From Triops longicaudatus (lineage: Eukaryota; Arthropoda; Branchiopoda; Notostraca; Triopsidae): a DNA stretch of 64,000 nucleotides. Both the position numbers and the translations under genes were made by a program. The stretch is from assembly GCA_022885665.1 (NCBI GenBank), contig JAGQDJ010000198.1, positions 26,841 through 90,840 of the forward strand, written 5' to 3'. How positions within the stretch are numbered: position 1 is the stretch's first letter; the number at the start of each line of letters is the position of its first letter. Of the stretch, positions 24,985 through 36,593 are shown one piece after another. Below the pieces are notes generated by a model. It saw only the letters and a list, made by a program, of their open reading frames with translations. It searched no databases and was not told the DNA's origin.

Positions 24985-26011
24985 TTAAGGAGTTTCAACC
25001 GTTTCTGTCGGTACTGCCTGGGGAATCGGCTGAGAAGGTCGGTCAATATCTTCATACGGCCCACGTCGATTACCTAATCATACAACAAAACGATTACAAA
25101 CGTAACAAAAAATCAAATATCGAACACAAAATATAAATTTCCAATAACGCGTTGATTACTTACATGGAAGGGAAGAAAAAATCACTAACGTAATAAACAA
25201 AAGATAATTTAAAGAAACGAGAATTATAAAGTGAGAAAACGCGATCATAAAAATGAAATAAAATATGAAAAAGGGGAGAATAGAGATGACGAAAGGAGAA
25301 AAAAATAAAGAACAACCAAATTAGGTCATTGGCCTTAATTCCGTACCGAAAATAGCGGAGAGATTCGGGCCAGCTAAATCTCCATACAATCCGTGTCGTT
25401 CTTGCAAAATCCGATAGAGAAAGACGGCAGAGACCGGCCTTAGCAACAGGTTTACAATGGCCATTCCAGCGCTAAACCGCTTTGAGCTTGCATCTGTTAA
25501 CAAATGCAAGAGTGTGGTCCGTCAATACTAATGAAGGCTCTCACGTGACTTTGCAAACATGTTAATCGCTGATTTTCGAGTTCTACGAACTTTAGAAAAA
25601 AAATTACCTGAATGGGCCGGAAAAAACATGCCGATGGTAATAACATCCAAAAAAATACAGATGATGTTAGTAGAGAGGGCCTAATTAAGCCAGAATTAAT
25701 TACTAAAGAAAAAAATATTTTTTAACTCAATTTAGATCTTTTTGGGGGGAAATTTACCATGAAAACCGCTTCTTCACTGTCTTTTTGATGCATAGCCCAA
25801 ATAAGGATAGCCATTAGGAGCAGATTGTAAAAAATGTAGGACGAAGGAGCCCAGTCTGATTGGATACCCCAAGTAGTAAATACCAAATGTACTAGAAATA
25901 TCACCTAAAAAAATGGGTTGTAATAGTGGACGTCTAAAAGGTTTTTAATGCGGAATAAATTTAACTGTGACTTACTTTAATGGCTGAGTTCATGACAGTA
26001 AACTCGACCAT
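24985..26011 (-). CDS. AGTRAP: Type-1 angiotensin II receptor-associated protein homolog
   Basis: Five phase-consistent exons on the minus strand, in transcript order: 26011-25976, 25904-25758, 25680-25608, 25493-25347, 25073-24985. They encode 163 residues (human protein 159). The N-terminus MVEFTVMNSAIKVIFLVHLV parallels the vertebrate start. Diagnostic blocks are FTTWGI, WAMHQKDSEEAV, IFLDVITIGMFFP and RFSAGMAIVNLLLRPVSAVF, followed by a polar Pro-rich tail (YEDIDRPSQPIPQ). Three to four hydrophobic helices indicate a small integral membrane protein of the Golgi/endosomal system. In mammals it binds the AT1 receptor tail and promotes its internalisation. Arthropods have no known AT1 ortholog, so the ancestral partner is unknown. 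The gene is convergent with the receptor gene and divergent from CHPF. Confidence 0.92.
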
Positions 26012-26888
26012 TCTTAGGAATGTTTTGATGCAAAAATTTAACTACCGGTGGGATGCACAGCCAGAGAGAAACGTACACAGATTTTAGGGTTTTAATTTGT
26101 TATGTTGTTCAGTAATATTGCACGCTGAGCGCTTGGCGGCAGCACTTCCTGGGCAGACAAATCCTGTGTGATTATTGAGCGGAAATGCGCCATACGGAAA
26201 GTGAAAAGGGGGGAGGCGCAGTAATTAGCGATAATATTATGTCCTGCGTCGCAAATGTAGATAAATGAACAACCTACTAACAGACTCAATTAGGCAGACA
26301 AACGTTTTGGAAACTAATCACCGAAAATTGAGCATGGTTTTTCGAGTTAACAAAACGCATTTTTTGTAATTCTAATTAATTATTAATTCTTGTGGGATCT
26401 CAGATATTTTCAATCTTAAATGTCATTTAGAATTTGCTCATTTTATTTCCTTTGCCTAAACGTATTTTTCGAAACAAGCGCGTTTCTACTTTGCATTCCT
26501 CGTGTTTCTTTCGTATTTTCTTCCTCTTTCACTCCAAACCGATGCCTTGTGACAGTAGCTCATTTTTAATGGGTGTTTATTTTGCATTCTTTTATTTTAT
26601 GAATTTCTTACTATTAATGTGTAGCTTAGCCGTTTGTTCCGTTTAATTAAAAAGTTTGCGTTTCAACTTTTCCGAGATACCGCGCGAATCATTTTAAGCT
26701 TCCGCCATCTATGAACGAAAATTTGATACAAAATTGTGCACGTGATACATTACCATAAGTAAACAAACCAGGAATTAAATTGTAACCTGGAAAGGGCAAC
26801 TACTCCCGTATCAAACGCAACCTGTAGGTATTAAAATCTCTTGAACCAGTAATAAAAATATTCTGTTAGGTTTTTGCAATAATAATAA
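26012..26888. promoter_or_regulatory. Divergent 5' region of AGTRAP and CHPF
   Basis: About 0.9 kb between the two start codons, which point away from each other. It is AT-rich, with a TTAATTATTAATT patch near 26374. Promoters for both genes should lie here, but no core element can be assigned with confidence. Confidence 0.45.
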
Positions 26889-29800
26889 ATGAGAAGAACA
26901 TGGCTATTTCCCTTTCTGAAGCAACATTGGCCAATTCTCCTGGGCCTCGTCTTGGGCATTTCTTGCGGACTATTAATTCAACCGTCGATCGAAGAGAAAT
27001 GCATTGCTTCTCCTGCCATACACCAGCCTATTTTCCAACAAACTTCTCAATCATCAACCATAAGTCCCGACACCGAAGATTACGAGCCACGCATTAATTT
27101 GGCTGGCAAGCCTCAAAACGCCAAACACGAGCCTAAACCTTTAATCCGGCCTCGTTATTACTCTACGGAGCTAGCTATTCGCGAAAAAATGCTGGTTGCT
27201 GCTCTTTCTTCCACCTCCTCCATTGCCACCTTCGGCCGTAGCTTAAATTTCACATTAGCGCACCATATCAACCGTCTCGCCTTTTTTATGGACATATCCC
27301 AAGGCCAAAAAGCCGATTTGATCCGAAACTTACCCGCTGTGGGTTTTAATGACGATGACAACCGACTTTTGCCTCTACACACGCTGAAATACTTGGCTGA
27401 TAACTTTGTTCGCGCCTACAATTTCTTTTTCCTCGTACGAGATAACACGTACGTCAACGGGCGCATTTTGTCCAACATGCTGAGCCATATTAGCATCGCC
27501 CAGGATATTTACATGGGCATTCCGGTGCTAGAAGACGGCTTCACAGTCTGTTCTATAGGTATTTCCGCATACATCTTTCCCTGAAAAAAGAAATCGAAAA
27601 ATAGCCTAAAATTTTAAAGAACATAGATTATAAAAAATTTATGAAACAAAGTATGTGTAGAACATATATAAAAAACTTAACAACCTAAAGAAATTATTTA
27701 AAATGAAGAAAGAATTACGTAAGATGTAAAGAAAATTATTTTTTATTCTTGATTTTTTAAGTTTTACTTTTGTATTTACATTTATTTATCCACTTTCCTT
27801 GATTCACTGTTTAATTTAGATGCCGGTGTTATAATTAGTCATTCGGTGATAAAGCTGTTGGCAGACCAGCTTGAACGCTGTGCCAATGAAGCTGAAACAG
27901 GAAGAGACGATTTGAACGTCGGGAAATGCGTTTTGCAAGCTGCGAATTTAACATGTCAGCCATTCGTCCAAGTATGCAAGCAATAACTGTGTCAAAATCT
28001 TCTACTTAATTTTGATTGTTTTCGTTAAAGGAACAAAAATATACCGCAGCTGAATTGCCACCAGTTGAACTAACAGAAATTCCGAAGTTATGGGAAGCGC
28101 ATGAAGAGTTTAAAAGGGCAGTTACGATTTTTCCCGTCAAAAACCCGATAGTTGTATATTACCTGCATCAACATGCTTGTCAAGTAAATAAAAAGCTGTT
28201 TATTTCAAAGAAAAGATAAGGAGCAATTACAAGGAACATATTACTCGACGTATTTGTAAAATACAATATAAGTAATATATATTTTTAATATTCTATAATG
28301 CTGAAATATTATCGAATACGTACTTTCATTTTGGGTATAACTTAGTCAGATATTAACCGGTAATATTTTAAATAAATAATTTTATAAATATCGATAATAT
28401 TTTAAATTATTTAAAATAAACAAGCAAAAGCGAAATGTAACTAACAATAAACTGTAATTATATAGATTTTTCTGAAAGAATATAAGAAAACTTGTTGTTT
28501 GGTACATTTTTAGAGTGCCATTCGTGAGACTGAGCGTGAAATCAAATTCTTGGAAGAAGGAATCTTGAAAATGGCAGAATTGGCGCCAGATGGCATTGCA
28601 GGCGTTACTTGGCCCGTTGGAATTCCGGGACCAAGCCAGCCAGCCACGCGGTTTGACATTGTACGCTGGGATTACTTCAATGAAACGCACATCTTCTTGG
28701 AAGACGACAATACAGTTGTGTCTCAATTACGGGGTGTTCATCTTAAAGATGCGCAGGTTCGTTTTACGTACTTCTTACAGAACATCTTGTCATAGTTATA
28801 GCTATGTTTGCTTCGCGCGTTTTCTATACGTGCTTCATGATCCTGTCGCTGGAGGCGCTATTGGTATTGCTGCCATTATTGGAGCCTGCTTTACACACGA
28901 TTTTTTTTATTTATTTTTTTAATGAAAAAAATCACAAACTACACTTGCATTTATTTAAAATAAATTGACGTAGAAAATTTAGTGTCCATTATATTAACTC
29001 ATTTTCGTTCTTATTTCATCTTAAGGATATTCTAAGCCGCACTGAAGCATTTGTCGTATCCAAGAATCCGGGCTATAAAGTCTCGAAGCTGGTAAACGCA
29101 TACCGGAAGTTCGATGCCACTCGTGGCATTGATTATATTGTTGATTGGCAGCTTACGTCATTTCAAACTGGGCAAGAAATTATCCGACGGTAATTTTTAT
29201 ATCAATTACACCAAATATACTTAAAAGTGTGAATGTCTCGATTTTTTATATATTTTTTCGGTTTGTATATTATTATGTTTGCTTTTATTTTGCCATAGCA
29301 GAGATGAAAGAATTAATTTTTTTCTGAAATTGAATTTTATTTTCGTAGTTCGTATGCTCTTTTATTTTATTATTATTTTTATTTATTTATTTTGTTAGTT
29401 CCTTTGAATTTCAACTCGATTGACTCAACCTTTTCCTGTATGATTCAATGTAGGGTGGAAGGCTGTCGGCCGTTAACGAAAGTGGAGGTCGTTCCTATGC
29501 CTTACGTCACGGAGAACACTCGTGTCAACTTCATTTTGCCCGTCAGCGATGATGTCTCTAGCGTCAGCGCCGCTAAAGACTTTATGCAACGCTACCACCG
29601 CACTTGCATGTCCAAAGGCGACAATACCTTCTTACTCCTAGCCTTATTCTACTCCACTTCTCAAGAGCCTTTAATTTTCAAAGAATTAAAAGACTTAGCT
29701 TCTAATTACTCTCTCCAGTACAAGAAAGAAGGCTTACGTGTCTCTTACCAAGCCTACAAGTCTCCCTTCGAAGCCCCGCCCCCTTCTCTCATGGTCGTGG

Positions 29801-30375
29801 ATCTCGTAGCGCGAAAATTCGCTCCTGATTCGCTCCTTTTTATCTGTGACAGCTCCATGGAGATTTATGGCGATTTTTTAAACCGAATCCGCATGAATAC
29901 CATTTCAAGCTGGCAAGTGTATTCACCCTTGCCGTATGTCGAGTTTAATCCCCAAGTTTCGCTCAGAACGTCGACCAAACCGGCCACTTTCGAGATTGGG
30001 ACCAGTTTAGGCCATTATGATGAGAACCGTTTAGATTTTGTTAGTTTTTACACCGCAGATTATTTGGCCGTCAGGAAATTGTCAGATATGGAATTTCCTA
30101 TGTTACGTACCGAAAGAGATTTACTGGCGGCTGGAACTAGAGCTTACCCTGATATTGTGACGGTTTTCCTGAAATATGGAAAATTGCATGTCATGCGCGC
30201 TGTGGAGCCGAATTTGCGTTTACGGTATACTTCTGTTGATTGCGAGAGAGTGCCTTTGACGAAACGACAATTGGAGCGATGTGAAGCCAGTAGATGGGAA
30301 AGTATGGGTACGAGATCGCAATTAGCCAAGTTGTTGTTTGATTACCAGAAAGCTAAAACTGGTATCCAGGAGTGA
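26889..30375 (+). CDS. CHPF: Chondroitin sulfate synthase-family protein, chondroitin polymerizing factor
   Basis: Six exons with consistent phases: 26889-27558, 27820-27971, 28031-28183, 28514-28756, 29026-29189, 29454-30375. They encode 767 residues (human CHPF 775). Residues about 14-30 (WPILLGLVLGISCGLLI) form the single signal-anchor of a type II Golgi enzyme. Matching blocks include YYSTELAIREKMLVA, TWPVGIPGPSQPATRFDI, the chondroitin N-acetylgalactosaminyltransferase region with MPYVTENTRVNFILPV, DFLNRIRMNTISSWQ, and the end GTRSQLAKLLFDYQ. In the family, CHPF pairs with a CHSY enzyme to polymerise GlcA-GalNAc chains. As in human CHPF, no clear DxD metal site is seen in either glycosyltransferase half (LVRDNTYVNG; FICDSSMEIYGDFL), so a partner-dependent role is inferred. 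CHSY1/3 are less likely because of the length and the conserved tail. Confidence 0.94.
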
Positions 30376-31173
30376 TGCTTTTAAATGTTGCAATTTATTC
30401 CAAAGTTATTTGAAATTATGCAATTTTTCTATCTGCGTAGCAACATAGTTGCTTTTACAGTGCATTATACCTTCCAGCGAGCTTCCCGTATTTGCGAGCG
30501 AACGATACAGTGCCTTGTTTTTTGCTTAAATCGTTTATTTGACAATTAGTAGTTATCATAACAAGTTATCTTTCCAAATATTCGGGTCCAAGAAAAGCGA
30601 GTATTCGAAAAAGGCTCGTAAAATAGGCACCTCCCCAAGTACCGTTTCTATTCGTCGAAATAGCCTAAGGGGTGCGGCTTATTAACAGCATTGAAAAGCC
30701 GTTTTCTCGGTTGTTTTCCGTGTGGTTCAGTGGTAAGCAAAGCTCAATAGTGAGAAATTACTTACATAATATAGAGGCGAGTCCGAAAGTACAGCTTGAG
30801 CGTATCAAACACTTGCATAACGTAGCTTCGTAATGTCTTTACCATAAATATCTGTTAAAGCAGCGGCTTGGGAATGGACTTGCGCTAATAAAATGAAAAG
30901 AGCTTCAATTTTCGTATTCCATTTTATTTTCTTATTTTTTTATCTATTTATTTTTTTTTTCCATGATTTTATTCATATATTTGTGGTTTTTATTTACTTT
31001 CTTATTGTTATTTTTCTTAGGTGCAAGCCTCTCGTAATCAAACCGTGACGAAGTACGCCTAAAAAATTCACAGCCAAATAAAAAGTTACAAACTGTCGGG
31101 AACTTCTTTAATGTCTATGTATTTACAGCGCTCTCACTTTTAACCACAAAAAGTCCCTACATCACTGCCTTTT
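30376..31173. other. Intergenic region between convergent CHPF and NDUFS1 genes
   Basis: About 0.8 kb between the CHPF and NDUFS1 stop codons. AATAAA-like sites for both strands can be found (for example near 31076 on +). A stretch near 30719 looks superficially like a tRNA A-box but lacks the rest of a tRNA. Confidence 0.65.
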
Positions 31174-34100
31174 TTAATATTTCGATTGCTTTTGTTTGCG
31201 CACAGCTTGTACGCATTTGGCCATCGTAGGAGAAGCGCGACTGATAACATCGGTCATATAGAAATCTTCTAACTGCTTTTGACGAACGTCCAAAGGCGTT
31301 GCACTAGGCTGTTTCTTCACCAACTATTAAGAAAAAACATCAATATATTCCCCTTCATTATCAAAAATTGCTAGTGAATTAATACCTTCGCCAACTCCAA
31401 AGCCTGAGCAAAGTAATTGGCTTCTTCAACATCACCGTATCGTGTCAAATTCGGCGATACTTCCGTTAATCTACGACGAACTTCCGTCAAGTTATCGTAT
31501 GGCAATTTTTCTCCCACGATCTAAAAATATAAACAATGTAAGTTAAAAAACCGAAACGAGTCCACTAAATGCAACGAAATCAGAAACAAATTAAAGTAAG
31601 TTTTACAAAAGTAAAAAAACATTTTAAAAAGTGAAACAATAAATATATATAAACCTAAATTAAAAAATAATAGAAATTAAATAATTTATAAGAAAATATA
31701 TAAAAATTTATAAAATGAGACAATTGTACTTCTGACAAAGCCCGTAAGATTTTCCAGTCCTCACGGGCCAATCCAGGTGCCGTGACAGCCACGACCGTTT
31801 GCTGGGCTCGGCCTTCCACGTTCACATAGGTGCCTTGCTTTTCGGTGTAAGCAGCACCGGGGAGGATGACGTCCGCCATAGCAGCGCCTGCGTCACCATG
31901 GTGTCCTTGGTAGATCACAAAGCAATCTTTAGGCAAGTCTTCGCGTGTAATGGCACCCTCATCAGCTCCCAACATGAACAAGAGCTTCGGTTTGAGGTCA
32001 CGGATCGCTTGGGCGCCCGCTGCGTAGCCCAAATCCAGCGCTGCCACTTGCGACGCCACGCGGTGGAGGACATTCAAAACTTTCCAGCCGTGCTCGACCT
32101 AAGATACGGAAAAAATATCGGTGAAACTGCTCAAATATGGTAAATAAATTATAAAAACTAGAAAATCGGAAATGGAGCATTTACACCAGATTGAACGCGA
32201 GCGTTTTGGGACAACTGTTGCGTCAAGGCGAGGATGGCAGCTCCATCTGCGCGTTGGAGGGCGCCAGAGCCCAAAATGACCATCGGGTTCTTGGCTTGGC
32301 CCAAAATCTTAGCAAATGGATGTTTTCCGTCAGCTAGGTCTTTCAAAACGCTGGTCGAATCGCCCAAGTGCTGTTCGAAAGTAAATTTCCGATTAAATCA
32401 AATGTCTAGAGATTTTTCGATTCTTTTTTTTTTCTTTAAGTTTACTTCGTATTCGTAAGTGAGATCCACTTTAGGTCCAACCATAGCAACCTTGAGGTCA
32501 TTGTTGATCCATGATTTGCGCACGCGAGCGTTCAGCAACGGAGCTTCGAAACGAGGATTGGTGCCGATGAACAAAACAACATCGGCTTCTTCCACACCTG
32601 TAACAATAGCGAATAAAATAAAGCAATTTCTCAGGTTTCTCCTAACTTGTTGCACAGCATTTGTATCGAAATTTTGCACCTCTATGGTAACGTTTTCGTT
32701 CGATTTTTTTTTTTACAGAATTTTTTTATACGTTTGCTATAATTTTTTACAGAATATCGTACCAGCAATGCGAGCATTAAGGAGGTAGTTGGAACGCAGA
32801 TCGGTTGCTGAGCCATCCATGGGGAAAATTTCTTCAGTGCACAGAGTTTCGGCACCCAAGCGGTTCATGAAGTCTTTCAATGTGATAAGAGCCTGAAATC
32901 AAGGACGAAAATTAGTAATTCTACAGAATTTTTTAAAAAATAATAATAATAAATAATTAATTAAAAAATAAAAAATACGAAATTTTTAAATATACCTCAG
33001 CATCGACTAAACCACCAGCCAAAGCAGCCATACTATTGCCAGGTGTCTTCTGAATCGCGCGGGCCACTGCTACCAATGCATCTTCCCAATCTACGGCTTG
33101 CAATTCTCCTTGGCCGTTCTTGACCATGGGCGTTACCAAACGCTGGCGCTTCAAACCGTCGCAAGCGAATCGAGACTTGTCGGAAATCCATTCTTCGTTG
33201 ATATCCTATGCACAAACATCCAACCACCATAAATGAAACATCCAGTAAGCCGTAATTTTTAACTTAACATTTGACAAAAAGTAAAAATGAACAAATAATG
33301 CTTTATTAAACTAATAGTCAAACACATCCTTAGTATTTTTCGTTAAATCTTTTTATATTCTTACTTCATGAGTTCGGGGAAGGACTCGAAGAACTTCACC
33401 AGTTCTGGTGGTGACGACAATATTCGATCCAACAGCATCCAACACATCCACGGAATCGGTTTTGCGAGTTTCCCACGGACGAGCCATAAATGCGTAAGGT
33501 TTGGATGTCAAGGCTCCAACAGGACACAGGTCAATGACATTGCCGGATAATTCGGATAAGAACATCTTTTCGACGTAAGTTCCGACCTGTTTTTACACAA
33601 AAAGACAATATTTTTACTTCTATTCTATATTTTTTAAAATAGTTAAAATAGTTATTAAAAAAATAAGTTACCTGCATATCTCCACCACGACCCGTTGTTC
33701 CCAGATCGTCAACTCCAGCCACTTCCGACGCGAATCGAATACAACGCGTGCAATGAATACAACGAGTCATGACAGTTTTTATGAGAGGACCCACGTTCTT
33801 GTCTTCAACAGCTCTAAAAACGTAAGAAAAAAAATCAAAACTTCGAACGCTTCTCGCTTATCTTTAAATCACAACCAGAATAGTAGTGCACTCTTTCTTT
33901 CTTTTCTTTCTTTAGTGTCATTTTCAATTTTAAATGCAATTTTTGCTTTCACTTGAATTTCACATTATTATTATGCATGAAACTAATCCGTTGCTGAGTT
34001 TCATTCCAAGTCAGAATGTAAATTTTACCGTTTGCCGTCAAAATAGATGTCTGTGAAGCGAGATCTGTCGGAACCGAAGGCCATGGACTGATCTTGCAAG

Positions 34101-34689
34101 TCGCATTCACCGCCCTGGTCGCAAATTGGGCAATCTAGTGGATGATTAACCAACAAAAACTCCATTACACCCTCACGGGCTTTTTTCGTGAGGTCAGAAT
34201 TGGTTTTAATACGCCATCCTTTCATGACCGGCATCGCACAAGCAGCAACGGGCTAAAATTTACCACAAAACACTCATTAATACAAATAAACTAAATTAGA
34301 ACTCGGCTTATAGTCAAAATTTTCGTACTTTAGCTGATTTTTCTACTTCCACCAAGCACATTCGGCAATTTCCGGCTACTGACAAGCGTTCGTGGTAGCA
34401 AAATCGAGGAATTTCAACTCCAACCATCGCAGCAGCCTACAAACCACAGAAAATATTTCAGACAGTTATTTTTTAATTAAAGACAAATTTAATGCCGTGA
34501 AAGTGAGTTTAGACGTACTTGTAGGACAGTGGTACCAGGATCTACTAAGACTTTCTTGTCGTCTACGAAAACTTCAATTTTTTCCGGTGCTTTAGTCCCA
34601 TTTTGGCGTGTTTGAAACACCGAAGCTGCTTTTCCGTTAGTCTTCAATGACTGCGAAGCTAACGTTCTGAGAGTTTGCAAGCGAAGCAT
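31174..34689 (-). CDS. NDUFS1: NADH:ubiquinone oxidoreductase 75-kDa subunit
   Basis: Twelve coding exons on the minus strand, in transcript order: 34689-34519, 34436-34329, 34252-34029, 33813-33672, 33586-33365, 33205-32996, 32892-32763, 32597-32446, 32370-32185, 32098-31730, 31520-31386, 31323-31174. They encode 732 residues (human 727). The N-terminal 2Fe-2S ferredoxin domain has C70, C81, C84 and C98. The H130-x3-C134-x2-C137-x5-C143 motif (HPLDCPICDQGGEC) binds one 4Fe-4S cluster. CIHCTRC plus the later Cys of DLCPVGAL binds the next. The molybdopterin-oxidoreductase-like body follows (GVEEADVVLFIGTNPRFEAP, DVILPGAAYTEKQGT). It is the largest subunit of the complex I N-module in the mitochondrial matrix. 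The first residues (MLRLQTLRTLASQSLK) are a typical presequence. A 5'-UTR intron (34690-34773) ends immediately before the ATG. The gene appears intact. Confidence 0.97.
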
Positions 34690-34773
34690 CTAATTTTTAA
34701 ATCATTAATACATTATTTCCTTTGCACACAAAGTATTTCCGAAAATTAAGTTAACGGAATCAGATATATTTAC

Positions 34774-35092
34774 CTTGCATTAAGTTATACGACAAATCTA
34801 AACAACCAAGAGCAACTTGCTCCTATATGGACAACGTACAGCATTGCCAAAAGCAGTTTTGTCTCACAAATTGCAATGTATTCAAAGGCTGGCCTTCTTT
34901 TTAAATATTAAGAATTGTAAAAGAAACAGCTAATAGCGTAGAATATTTTATTTTCCTCCAAATAATTCGCAATAAATCGAAAGTCCAGAACTTGTCAACG
35001 ACGCAAGACCTTTCCAGCTGGATAGCCGTGCACGGTGCTTCGTTGCGTGAATTTTCGTCGAGTTTATTTGTGGATTTAGCCTTCCAATCAAC
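34774..35092. promoter_or_regulatory. Bidirectional promoter region, NDUFS1 and eEF1B beta
   Basis: About 320 bases separate the inferred NDUFS1 5'-UTR donor (intron 34690-34773, minus strand) from the eEF1B start codon. The two genes are head to head, so both core promoters and leaders must fit here unless there are further UTR exons. No TATA box is convincing. The arrangement suggests a shared housekeeping promoter. Confidence 0.55.
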
Positions 35093-36593
35093 ATGACTTT
35101 TGGCGATTTGAAAAGCGAAGCTGGTGTCAAAGCTTTGGACAAACATTTGGCCGACAGGAGCTACATTGAAGGGTAAGAAAAAGGACAATTTTTGCAATGC
35201 ACGTGTGAGAACTCGATAAATTGCCTGCACCCTAGGAGCATTTGCCGACTTGAAAACGTCGAAACTATTTTTAATCCACGTTCCTTCACGTGCCTGCAGT
35301 CTTGTCAACCCTTGTCACGTACAGTAAAACCTTCCTAGTTGAGCATTAAAGCAGTATTTTCACGTTACTGACGTAAAACCTGATTTTATAAACGTTAAAT
35401 TTCGTTGTACTTATGAGGTCTTCGATTGTTGCGTTAAGTTGTACGTACGCTAAAAACACGCAACTTGAGGAACAGGGAAGATACGCACTGTTTGCGAACT
35501 ACACGTGACAATCCTATAGATCCTGTACACGTAATTCTTTGGTATTTAGAATTTGGGTAAAAAATGGCTCCTGGATTGGCTTTATGGTTATTTTAAGGAA
35601 TTCTGCGAGATATAAAGCCTCATAAAACCAACATTTTTGTCTCGGTATGTCCGTTATGACAAGATTTTTATGCAAATGCTTAAGTTAAGGCTTAAACTGC
35701 AATTTACTTGTTATGTTAACTGCGCGAGCGAATTCCGCCGACGGTTTTATTTTAGAACTTGGACTCATGAATGTAATTATTTAGTTATGAGCCATCTCAA
35801 GCTGATGCGTCCACCTTCGATGCCTTAGCCAAAGTCCCAGCTGCTTCTTATCCACATGCCTTGCGTTGGTACAATCACATCAAGTCCTTCGGAGCCGAGA
35901 AATCCAAATTCCCCGGAGCTGCTGGTAAGGTTTTCACTTGCCAAAAAAAAAAGATAATAAAAATAAATTTTTGTGTTTTTTATAAATATATTTTTGTGTT
36001 AAAAAAAACTAAATTTTTTACATATTTTAGGCAAAATAATTGTAAATAAAAATAGTCACAAATATTTGTTGTGTTCCTGAAAAATTTTTTAAAGGAATAT
36101 TTTTACGTTTATTTAGGAAAAACCGCCGCTGCCCCGGCAGCCGATGACGACGATGATGTTGATCTCTTCGGTTCCGATAACGAAGAAGACGCTGCCGAGG
36201 CCGAGAGGATCAAGGAAGAGCGATTGAAGGCTTACAACGAAAAGAAATCCAAGAAACCCGCCTTGATTGCCAAATCTTCCATCGTCCTCGATGTCAAGCC
36301 TTGGGACGACGAAACCGACATGACTCAAATTGAAAAGAACGTCCGTTCCATTGCTTGTGATGGCCTTTTGTGGGGTGCTTGTAAGTCTTGAGCGTGGTAC
36401 TCGTGTTGAAAACGAATTTAATGTTTGTTTGTTTACAGCCAAACTCGTACCTCTCGCCTACGGCATCAAGAAGTTGCAAATCATGTGCACCGTCGAAGAC
36501 GACAAGGTGTCCGTTGACTGGTTGGTTGAAGAGATCCAAAACTTTGAGGATGTCGTTCAATCGGTTGATATTGCCTCTTTCAACAAGATTTAA
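35093..36593 (+). CDS. EEF1B2: Translation elongation factor 1B, beta subunit
   Basis: Four exons with consistent phases: 35093-35172, 35785-35924, 36117-36380, 36439-36593. They encode 212 residues. The GST-C-like N-terminal domain starts MTFGDLKSEAGVKAL and includes SYIEGYEPSQAD and ALRWYNHIKSF. Next come an acidic linker (DDDDDVDLFGSDNEED, about residues 82-97) and the EF-1 acidic segment. The catalytic guanine-exchange domain includes SSIVLDVKPWDDETDM, VEDDKVSVDWL and the terminal AFNKI-like SFNKI. The protein recharges eEF1A with GTP in the cytosol, in complex with eEF1B gamma. The length and the lack of a leucine-zipper N-terminus favour beta over delta. The first intron (612 bases) holds a TIR-like sequence near 35320. 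AATAAA occurs at about 36659. Confidence 0.96.
35320..35346 (+). mobile_element. Possible TIR-like sequence in eEF1B intron 1
   Basis: ACAGTAAAACCTTCCTAGTT resembles the outer ends of Tc1/pogo-type elements (ACAGTAAAACCTC...). A loosely complementary GCAACTTGAGGAACAGG occurs about 120 bases downstream. The match is short, there is no coding sequence, and it may be fortuitous. Confidence 0.25.

Noticed and set aside
30715..30790. tRNA-like A-box (TGGTTCAGTGGTA)
   Set aside because: No B-box at the right distance and no acceptor or T-arm stems by inspection.
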